Positions 1-6,600 of a DNA stretch of 7,982 nt are shown here, one piece after another. The position numbers were made by a program, and so were the translations under genes. Origin of the DNA: UBA3263 sp964554335 (GTDB lineage Bacteria > Bacteroidota > Bacteroidia > Bacteroidales > Muribaculaceae); assembly GCA_964554335.1 (NCBI GenBank), contig CAZKOF010000069.1, positions 1-7,982 on the forward strand, given 5' to 3'. Numbering within the stretch: position 1 is the stretch's first letter; every line of letters begins with the position of its first letter. Below the pieces are notes generated by a model. The model was given only the letters and a program-made list of their open reading frames with translations. It was not told the DNA's origin and did not search any database.

Positions 1-57
1 AAAGTTCGCAATCAAAAACACCTTATAAAAGTCGGCTTTGTTCGGATGGTTACAACA

Positions 58-97
58 AGCCTCCGACCCTTCCCGCGGCCGGAGGCTGATTTTTATT
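58..97 (+). terminator. Rho-independent terminator of a gene off the left edge
   Basis: A perfect 8-bp stem, AGCCTCCG (58-65) with CGGAGGCT (80-87), closes a 14-nt loop and is followed by a T-rich stretch (GATTTTTATTT) on the plus strand. This polarity suits a rightward transcript entering from the left, convergent with pgk. One plus-strand frame reaches a TAA at 26-28 after eight codons (KFAIKNTL). It could be the C-terminus of that gene, but eight codons prove nothing. The left arm can also pair upstream (see findings). Confidence 0.6.
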
Positions 98-138
98 TCC
101 CAAAACCAACCGCGCCGCCCGTCGCCTCCAAATGCTAA

Positions 139-176
139 GAGGTCCATAAAGCCGCGCTGACGGCTTTATGGACCTC
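139..176 (-). terminator. Perfect 16-bp hairpin downstream of pgk, probable terminator
   Basis: GAGGTCCATAAAGCCG (139-154) is perfectly complementary to 161-176, with a 6-nt loop at 155-160. Read on the minus strand, it begins 33 bp past the pgk stop codon and is followed by TTAGCATTTGG, which is a poor U-tract. It may end the pgk transcript, stabilise its 3' end, or block convergent transcription from the left. The stem is clear; the terminator role is inferred from its position. Confidence 0.55.
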
Positions 177-209
177 ACTCTTATAGGGGTCTCTCGCGTA
201 ACCGGGAAT

Positions 210-1457
210 TTATTCCTTCACGGCTGCGATGCCGGGGAGAACCTTGCCTTCGATAGCCTCGAGCAGGGCGCCGCCGCCGGTCGATACGTAGCTGACCTCG
301 TCGGCCAGGCCGAACTTATTGACGCAGGCAACCGAGTCGCCGCCGCCAACGAGCGAGAATGCGCCGTCTTTGGTTGCTTTAACAATGGCGTCAGCGATTG
401 CGCGCGAGCCGTCGGTGAACTTCTCGAACTCGAAGACTCCGGCCGGACCGTTCCAGAGAATGGTCTTGGCAGGGATAATGGCGGCGGCGAAAGCCTTGCT
501 GCTCTCGGGCCCGGCATCCAGGCCTTCCCAACCGTCGGGAATATCCATGGCCGAGCAGATTTGGGTGTTGGCGTCCGGCGAGAATGAGTCGCCGGCAACG
601 CAGTCCGTGCCGAGCACGAGGTTCACACCCTTCTCTTTGGCTTTCTTCATGATGTCGAGAGCCAAATCGAGCTTGTCGTCCTCGCATATGCTCTGGCCGA
701 TTTTGCCGCCCATGGCTTTTGCGAACGTGTAGGTCATGCCGCCGCAGAGAATCAGGTTGTCGACCTTGTCCATGAGGTTCTCGATGATGCCGATTTTGGT
801 CGACACTTTCGATCCTCCCATGATGGCGGTGAAGGGGCGCTTGATGTTGCTGAGAATGTTGTCAACGGCCTGCACTTCCTTTTCCATCAGATAGCCGAGC
901 ATCTTGTCTTCGGGCTTGAAGTAGTCGGCGATAACGGCGGTTGAGGCGTGCTTGCGATGAGCCGTGCCGAAGGCGTCGTTAACGTAGACGTCGGCATAGC
1001 CTGCCAGGGTCTTGGCGAACTCTTTCTGAGCCACCTTCATGGCCTTCTTGGCTTCGTCGTAGGCGGGATCGGCCTTGTCGATGCCCACGGGCTTGCCCTC
1101 TTCTTCGGGATAGAAGCGGAGGTTTTCGAGCAGCAGAACCCGGCCGGGCTTCAGGGCTGCGGCCTGATCGGCAGCCTTTGCGCAGTCGGGCGCGAACTCA
1201 ACGGGAGCGCCGAGAGCTTCGGCAACCACGTCTTTGATTTGGCAGAGAGAGAGTTTGGGGTTAACCTTGCCTTTGGGCTTGCCCATGTGGCTCATGATGA
1301 TGAGCGAGCCGCCGTCGGCGAGGATTTTTTTCAAGGTGGGGAGGGCGCCGCGGATGCGGGTGTCGTCGGTGACATGGCCGTTTTCATCCAGGGGCACGTT
1401 GAAGTCAACGCGGACAATCGCCTTTTTGCCGGCGAAGTTGTAATTGTCGATTTTCAT
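210..1457 (-). CDS. pgk: Phosphoglycerate kinase
   Basis: This is the cytosolic glycolytic enzyme that transfers phosphate from 1,3-bisphosphoglycerate to ADP, giving 3-phosphoglycerate and ATP. The 415-residue product is complete. The N-terminal substrate domain has the family signature IVRVDFNVPLDE (residues 14-25), DDTRIRGALPT (31-41) and the SHMGKPKG loop (56-63). The nucleotide domain has GGSKVSTKI (214-222), WNGPAGVFE (335-343), GGGDSVA (371-377) and STGGGALLE (392-400). It is somewhat longer than the ~390-residue E. coli enzyme; the extra residues lie mostly around 116-145 after ENLRFYPEE. The ATG at 1457 gives the canonical N-terminus and sits 36 nt beyond a good -7 box, so pgk seems to have its own promoter although lrgAB lies upstream on the same strand. 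No sign of transfer or damage was seen. Confidence 0.98.
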   Translation of the reverse strand: MKIDNYNFAGKKAIVRVDFNVPLDENGHVTDDTRIRGALPTLKKILADGGSLIIMSHMGKPKGKVNPKLSLCQIKDVVAEALGAPVEFAPDCAKAADQAAALKPGRVLLLENLRFYPEEEGKPVGIDKADPAYDEAKKAMKVAQKEFAKTLAGYADVYVNDAFGTAHRKHASTAVIADYFKPEDKMLGYLMEKEVQAVDNILSNIKRPFTAIMGGSKVSTKIGIIENLMDKVDNLILCGGMTYTFAKAMGGKIGQSICEDDKLDLALDIMKKAKEKGVNLVLGTDCVAGDSFSPDANTQICSAMDIPDGWEGLDAGPESSKAFAAAIIPAKTILWNGPAGVFEFEKFTDGSRAIADAIVKATKDGAFSLVGGGDSVACVNKFGLADEVSYVSTGGGALLEAIEGKVLPGIAAVKE

Positions 1458-1493
1458 ATTGCACTAATTATTGGAGTTTTGGTTACTTGCCCG

Positions 1494-1501
1494 CAAATTT
1501 A
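1494..1501 (-). promoter_or_regulatory. Bacteroidota-type -7 promoter element of pgk
   Basis: The minus strand reads TAAATTTG here, a perfect match to the TAnnTTTG -7 box recognised by the primary sigma factor of Bacteroidota. It leaves 36 nt before the pgk ATG, implying a 5' leader of about 30 nt. No good TTG -33 element stands at the usual ~20-bp spacing, because that position is occupied by the AT-rich heptamer repeat. Confidence 0.6.
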
Positions 1502-1506
1502 CAAAA

Positions 1507-1541
1507 TAATTGGTAATTAGCGATTAGTAATTAGTAATTAT
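1507..1541. repeat. Five tandem 7-bp repeats upstream of pgk
   Basis: Five heptamers lie head to tail with no gap: TAATTGG, TAATTAG, CGATTAG, TAATTAG and TAATTAT. The core xxATTxx is kept in every unit. The array fills most of the 97-bp gap between the end of lrgB and the start of pgk, and begins 5 bp upstream of the pgk -7 box. It is far more AT-rich than the surrounding GC-rich DNA. A function as an UP-like element is possible but only inferred. Confidence 0.75.
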
Positions 1542-1554
1542 TTTGAATTTTTAA

Positions 1555-2228
1555 TCAGTAGCCGATGAGGTGGAGGAGGAACGGTGCGAGGAGGGCGGTC
1601 AGGATGCCGTTGAGAGTGAGGCCGAGGGAGGAGAAGGCACCGTAGCGTTCGCTGCGTTCCATGGCTGCGGCTGTGCCGACGGCGTGGGCTGCGGTGCCGA
1701 TGGAGAGACCCGTGGCCATGGGGCTCTTTATATGGCTGATGCTGACGATCTTGAAGCCCGCGATGCTGCCGAAGATGCCGGTGCAGACAACCACCGCGGC
1801 AGTCAGGGCGGGAATGCCTCCGAGGGCGGTTGAGATTTCCATGGCAATGGGCGTGGTGACCGCTTTGGGAGCAAGCGAGAGCACAGCATCTCGGCGATGA
1901 CAACGACGGAGACCAGCCCGGCAACGCATCCGGCGAGTTCAGCAACGAGCAGGGGAATGACTTGCTTGCGGATGGTTGAGAGCTGGCGATAGAGGGGCAC
2001 GCCCAGGGCAACCACGGCGGGTTTGAGCCAAAACTCGATGTAGCGGCCGCCCTCGCTATAGGCTTCGTAGTCAACGCCGACGCCGAGGAGCAGACAGATG
2101 AGCACGGCGATAGAGAGCAGAATCGGGTTAAACAGGGTCAGGCCGATGCGGTGGCTGAGCCATTGCGAGCCGAGAAAGACCATGAAGGTCAGGGCGATGA
2201 GGAAGAGGGGGTTAGTGAAGAAGTCCAT
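1555..2228 (-). pseudogene. lrgB: LrgB-family membrane protein, interrupted by a small deletion
   Basis: LrgB partners the holin-like LrgA in the inner membrane; the system has been tied to murein hydrolase control and to pyruvate or glycolate export in other bacteria. Two frames together make one LrgB. The first starts at the ATG at 2228 (MDFFTNPLFLIAL) and has hydrophobic segments plus PAVVALGVPLYRQL, ending in SVVVIAEML near 1884. The second, in another frame, carries VLSLAPKAVTTPIAMEI, GGIPALTAAVVVCTGIFG and GTAAHAVGTAAAMERS to a TGA at 1555. Compared with my recollection of E. coli YohK, about six residues (GASPEI in YohK) are absent at the junction, so roughly 19 bp have been lost (1882-1889). 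Translation without correction gives a 141-residue product ending at 1803. Repaired, the protein would be about 230 residues, the usual family length. The start overlaps lrgA by 17 bp, suggesting coupled translation. An assembly error is the alternative. Confidence 0.85.
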
Positions 2229-2571
2229 GGCGTCGGCCCGTTCGGCGGGCAATTTGGTGGGTCCAGCCGGTAACGGCGATGATGATGGCAGTGCTGCCGA
2301 TGGTGGCGCCGACAATGGGGAGCCATTGGTCGGCGATGATGCCCATGCAGCGCATGAGGCCTACTCCGGCGGGAACGAAGAAGAAGCCGATGTTATGGAC
2401 CAGAAAGTCGGCAAAGCGCTCAACTTGATGAAGTTTGACCCAGCCGGCCTGCAGAGCGAGGGTCAGCAGCAACATGCCGATGATGCTTGAGGGCACGCTC
2501 GTGCCCGTCAGCCATACTACCAGCTCGCCGACGGCGAGAAAGAGAAATAATAGTCCGCATTGTTGAATCAT
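2212..2571 (-). CDS. lrgA: LrgA/CidA-family holin-like membrane protein
   Basis: This small inner-membrane protein is the partner of LrgB. The 119-residue product starts MIQQCGLLFLFLAVGELVVW and has about four hydrophobic segments: residues 5-22, 28-46 (SSIIGMLLLTLALQAGW), 60-82 (VHNIGFFFVPAGVGLM) and 88-110. The PSSIIGMLLL and FFFVPAGVGLM segments and the C-terminal VTGWTHQIARR fit the family. I chose the ATG at 2571 because it gives the usual N-terminus. The frame stays open upstream to an ATG at 2610, but that extension (MRPQAEILRNFAP) is encoded by the dispersed repeat and by the -7 box. The 3' end overlaps the lrgB start by 17 bp, marking a two-gene unit. Because lrgB is broken, LrgA may lack its partner. 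The specific role in Bacteroidales is inferred from other phyla. Confidence 0.88.
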   Translation of the reverse strand: MIQQCGLLFLFLAVGELVVWLTGTSVPSSIIGMLLLTLALQAGWVKLHQVERFADFLVHNIGFFFVPAGVGLMRCMGIIADQWLPIVGATIGSTAIIIAVTGWTHQIARRTGRRHGLLH

Positions 2572-2576
2572 GGGCG

Positions 2577-2584
2577 CAAAGTTA
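2577..2584 (-). promoter_or_regulatory. Candidate -7 element for lrgAB
   Basis: The minus strand reads TAACTTTG, matching TAnnTTTG, and only five bases separate it from the lrgA ATG. If used, transcription would begin at or very near the ATG, giving a leaderless or nearly leaderless mRNA. The region where a -33 TTG should lie is inside the dispersed repeat at 2593-2646 and has no clear TTG. If the ATG at 2610 were used instead, this motif would be coding. Confidence 0.45.
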
Positions 2585-2592
2585 CGCAAAAT

Positions 2593-2646
2593 TTCGGCCT
2601 GCGGCCTCACACTTCCTCAAAATTTTTTGGTGGCGAGGGTTGAGGC
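2593..2646. repeat. Direct repeat R1, left copy flanking the RAYT gene (REP-like)
   Basis: This 54-bp segment matches 3553-3607 at 53 of 55 aligned columns. The differences are one T fewer in the T-run (six against seven) and one T/A substitution. It begins TTCGGCCTGCGGCCTC and ends AGGGTTGAGGC. Within it lies the small palindrome GGCCTGCGGCC (2597-2607). Read on the minus strand, it encodes the last residues and the stop codon (2617-2619) of the restored RAYT frame, then runs toward the lrgA promoter. Both copies have the same orientation, unlike insertion sequence ends. Confidence 0.85.
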
Positions 2647-3535
2647 GAGGGCGTTGAGGATGAGGCATTGGGCGCGGGTGATTGTTGGGGAGGGGGAGGA
2701 TGGGGCGGTTGTGGGGGCGATGAGGAGGAGTTGGCCGCGGGTGCAGAGGTCGAAGTCGTGGCGCGCGGGTTTGGCGCGGGGGACCAATGGTTCAGGGGTT
2801 AAAAGAATAACATTGCCGCCGGCGGCTTCTATTTCTCGGCGAATTGTTTTTTCGCGAGGGGAGATGAATGGGGAAACTATTACTCCCCCCATTGGAGGCA
2901 TAGTATAGGCAGTCGTCAAGTTTGCGTTGATAGTCGGTTTCGGAGTCGGCGCGGTGAATGACGAGCGGCATTTTGAAGGGATTGCGTAGATGGAAGAGGT
3001 TGCCGTAGGCCTGGACTTCGGTTTCTCCGATAAGGAAGTTGCGGCTGCGTTGGAAGAATTCGGGTTTTGTGCGCCTGACGGCGAGTCTATAGGGGTTTTG
3101 GCGGATGTATGCGAAAATGTCGTTGAGGTTTCTTTCGGGGTAGATTATCTTGTCGTAGTAGTCAGGTTCGAATGCAGGGTGGCCGAGTGTTTGTGTTATT
3201 CGGGTTTTCAGGGCGTTTATGACCGTGCCGAGGTGTTGATTCATGGGTTCGCGCACGTGGAGCAGCAGATGGAGGTGGTCAGGCATGATGATGTATTGAT
3301 AGAGCCGGATTTTCGGTTCTATTTCGGTCAGGGCATGCAGGCATTTCCAAATGGCGGCGCCCGTCGGGGTCAGCTTGGCTTTGACTCCTTCGGGGGTCAG
3401 GTCTTTGATTTCGAGGGTGCTGAAGTCGGGGCAGGAGGGGGTTTTGGAGAGGGTCAGGTGGTATTTCCAGGGGGCGCGGTAGTCGTGGGCGTGTTTGCGG
3501 CGCGGGCGGTGGGGGAAGTCGGGTTTGAAGGGCAT
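2617..3535 (-). pseudogene. REP-associated tyrosine transposase (Y1 family), frame broken at a G6 run
   Basis: The product belongs to the Y1/IS200-like HUH transposases, RAYT type, which nick REP-like hairpins through a tyrosine. The first frame (3535-2792, 247 codons) has the HUH motif YIIMPDHLHLLLHV with H87 and H89, and a likely catalytic Y143 in FAYIRQNPYRLAVRR. Homology appears to continue past residue 216 in another frame: after the G6 run at 2885-2890, GGVIVSPFISPREKTIRR, GGNVILLTPEPLVPR, FDLCTRGQLLLIAP and ITRAQCLILNALAS lead to a TGA at 2617-2619. A run of five G (or eight) would join them into one protein of about 305 residues. Uncorrected, the zero frame adds about 31 unrelated residues and stops at 2792. 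The second part looks like a Rossmann/DprA-like domain, by inference. The gene lies between repeats R1 and R2. It could be phase-variable, a decayed gene or a sequencing artefact. Confidence 0.85.
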
Positions 3536-3552
3536 TTAGGGGCTTTTATGGG

Positions 3553-3607
3553 TTCGGCCTGCGGCCTCACACTTCCTCAAAATTTTTTTGGAGGCGAGGG
3601 TTGAGGC
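3553..3607. repeat. Direct repeat R2, right copy flanking the RAYT gene (REP-like)
   Basis: This is the 55-bp partner of the repeat at 2593-2646, in the same orientation and 960 bp away. It lies in the gap between the RAYT start (3535) and the beta-galactosidase stop (3623). Unlike the left copy, it continues on its right side into a sequence that completes a long palindrome. Confidence 0.85.
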
Positions 3608-3613
3608 CGCAGG
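3558..3613. repeat. Long imperfect palindrome between beta-galactosidase and RAYT
   Basis: CCTGCGGCCTCA (3558-3569) is perfectly complementary to TGAGGCCGCAGG (3602-3613), a 12-bp stem around a 32-nt interior. The interior holds a second hairpin, CCTCAAAA (3575-3582) with TTTT-G-GAGG (3586-3594), having one bulged G and a TTT loop. The structure starts 9 bp past the beta-galactosidase stop in the direction of transcription. It could protect or end that transcript, or be the DNA hairpin recognised by the neighbouring RAYT. No U-tract follows, so a classical terminator is unlikely. Confidence 0.75.
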
Positions 3614-3622
3614 GGAAGGGGA

Positions 3623-6600
3623 TTAGTCGGCGAGGACGGAGAACTCGGCGCCGGAGGCGAAGTCCTGGCCGTCCTGGCTGGAGAGGGCGGTGAAGCGCAC
3701 GTAGCGGCCGTTGGCGGGGGCGTCGAAGAGTACTTTCTTTTCGGTCTTGTTGTCGGCGAAGGTGCCGGAGGTCACTTCGGTCCAGGCGTTGCCGTCGGTG
3801 CTGACTTCGACTTTCCAGTCTTTGATGTCGCCGTTGGAGCCGTTCTGGCGTGGCAGATAGGTGAATCCTTTGATGTTTGTGATTTCGGAGCAGTCGAATT
3901 CAATCCAGTGGGGGTAGAGGGCCACCGTGACGCCGTAGGTCGAGTGCCAGATTGTCGACGGGTCGCCGTCAACGAGCTTGTCGCCCTCCGCCCCCGGTTC
4001 GTAGGCCGAGGTGAAGGTCACGATGAGGGGCACTTTTTCAATCTTGTCGTAGTGGAGCACGGTTGTGAGCTCGGGGGCGGAGGCTTCCCAGACGGTCAGG
4101 GCGCCGCCGTTGCGCATTTCGATGGGGCCGGTGTATTCCGTCGCTTTGATCTTGCGGTCTTTGCCGCGGCGCACGTTCATGCCTTCGGGGCGGACGTTGA
4201 AGAAAATCTTGGCTTCGGGGTCGGCGGAGGTCACGGTGACGGTGCCGACGTTATCGCGTGAAATCGAGAGGGGGTGTTGGCCCGCGGAGCTTACCTCGGC
4301 CTGCTTCTGCAGGTCGGTCGAGGCGCTGACGGGGCGGATCATGAAGCCGAATGTCTGTGCGTCGGCATAGACGCGGTCTTCGGGCAGGGCTATTCCCTGG
4401 CCGCAGCTTGCGCCGCCGAGTCCGAGGTCTTTGGTGTCAATGTGGAGAGTGGTGCCTTTGGATGCGGGGAGCTCATAGGGGTGAGCGGCGAGGGTCATCT
4501 CGAGGTCGTCCCAGGGCATTGCAGATGCGCTCATCGTGCCGTCGAGGGCAATGAACTGCAGGCCGTTGCCGGCGTCGTCGGTCAGGGCGTTCCAGCGGAT
4601 GTCTTCGCGGTTGCCCATGCTCTGGGGCTTCGGGAAGGGGATGAACTGCCCGGCTACGGTCTGGCGGTATAGGCCGACGTTTTGCGAGGTTTCGCGGTCG
4701 TTGAAGTTGTTGAGGGGGCCGCGGCCATAGTAGGTGTAGTTCTGCAGTTCAGTGGGCAGGGTCATCGCGTAGCCCAGGCGTGGGAGCAGGACCGAGGGCT
4801 TGTTGGAGTCGATGGCTGACTGGAGCTCGACGGAGCCGTCGGGGTAGACGGTGTAGATTTGATTGGTCAGGAACTTGAAGTCTTCCGGGCCGAATTCGCG
4901 TCCGGGTGTGATGACATAGCGTCCCTGAAGGCCGCCGCCGGTGATGCCGTAGGCGCGGGGAGACTGCGATTCAACGGTGTATTGCAGCACGACGGCACCG
5001 TCGGCGCGGGTGTAGGTCTTATGGTCGAGAACCTTATGGCGCAGGTCGTTGAGGCCGTTGGCGAACCATTGGCCGAAGACGGGGAAGTCGTTGTCGGTCG
5101 GGGCGCGCAGGGCGTTGAGCTGCGGGCCGTTGCCGGGAGTGATAATCTGCTTGCCGTTGTAGGTCAGTGAGGCGATGGCGCCGGTCGCGTTGTCGAAGTC
5201 AATGCTCCAGCCGTCGCCGCTGACGGTGTTTCGGGCCTCGCCTTCGGTGAGAGTGGGCAGCGGGCCGTTGGCCGTGGATAGTGCGGGGTAGGGAGCGGGC
5301 GATTTCACGAGAATCTGCTCCTCGGCCTGAACGTAGCCTTTTTGGGCCCAGGGTTTGTCTTCGTTGAGAACGAACTGCAGGGTGACGTAGTATTCGCCCT
5401 CGTTGTCGAGGCTCTTGAAGTCGTAGGGAATGCGCCAGGTTTGGCTCTCGCGGGGGCCGACGGCCATGCGGGGCTTATCGACGGCATTGCCGCGGGCAAC
5501 CTCAACGCCGTTGCGGGTGAGAATCCACTGCTGGTCGTAGTCGTTGAGCGTGGTGAAGTAGTTTTTGTTGAATACTTCGATGGTGCCGGTGGTTGCGTCG
5601 ATGGGTTTCACGCTGACGTATTGATGAACCTTCTTGACCTCATGGTAGGCGGGTTTGGGAGTGAAGTCGGGAAACAGGATGCCGTTCATGCAGAACATGC
5701 CGTTGTTGGGCGTGTCGCCGAAGTCGCCGCCGTAGCCCATGTATTTGGTGCCGTCGGGGGTGTGGTTCCAGATTGCCTGGTCGACCCAGTCCCATATTGC
5801 GCCGCCGCAGAAGAAGTTGGTCGATTCCATGGCGTCCCAGTAGTCAACAAAGTTGCCGAGGGCGTTGCCCATCGAGTGGGCATATTCGCTGATGTGGAAG
5901 GGATATTTGATGTTCATGGTTCCCTTGACGGCTTCGCGCACCCAGGGAATCGAGGGATATTGGTTGGATCCCATGTCGACAATGCCGTTGTTGCGCTCAT
6001 ACTGAACGGGTCGCGAGGGGTCATAGGCCTTCAGGGCGTTGTAGGCTTCGACGAAGTTATGGCCGGGGCCGGCTTCATTGCCGAGGCTCCAGATCACGAT
6101 CGAAGGGTGGTTGACGTGGGCGCGGGCCATCTCGATGTTGCGGGCAACGTGGGCGTCGCGCCATTCTGCGGGGTGGGAGAGCGAGGCGTCGCCGTAGTAG
6201 TATTGATGGCTCTCGATGTTGGCCTCATCTTCGAGATAGATGCCATATTTGTCGCAGACGATATACCAATAGGGGTCGTCGTTGTAGTGGCAGTTGCGCA
6301 CGTGGTTGATGTTGCCCTGCTTCATGAGCATGACTTCCTGCTCCATCTGCCGGTGGGTGACGGTGTGGCCCGTTGCGAGGTTGTTTTCGTGGCGGTTCAC
6401 TCCTTTGAGCTTGACGGGGCGGTTGTTGACATAGAAATAGCGTCCGGCAAGACCGAATTCATCTTCCGAAGCGGGGGTGTCGCGGATTTCGACCTGGCGC
6501 ACGCCGAAGTAGGTGCTGACGGTTTCGATGACCTTTTTGTTGTCCTTATCGAGCAGCTGCGCAACGAGCACGTAGCGGTTGGGCGTCTCGGCGCTCCAGA

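Noticed and set aside
1..135. Open plus-strand frame from base 1 to the TAA at 133-135
   Set aside because: It runs through the terminator hairpin and T-tract and gives a proline-rich tail with no recognisable feature, so a gene ending at or before base 28 is more sensible.
1538..2074. Minus-strand open frame of 178 codons overlapping lrgB
   Set aside because: It is rich in P, S, R and H with no hydrophobic segments, while the two other frames carry clear LrgB motifs over the same bases.
2990..3604. Plus-strand open frame of 204 codons across the RAYT gene
   Set aside because: It is antisense to the HUH and tyrosine motifs of the RAYT, is rich in G, V and F, and has no family resemblance.
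2593..3607. R1 and R2 as the terminal repeats of a classical insertion sequence
   Set aside because: The copies are direct, not inverted, no target-site duplication is seen outside them, and the enzyme is a Y1 type that does not use terminal inverted repeats.
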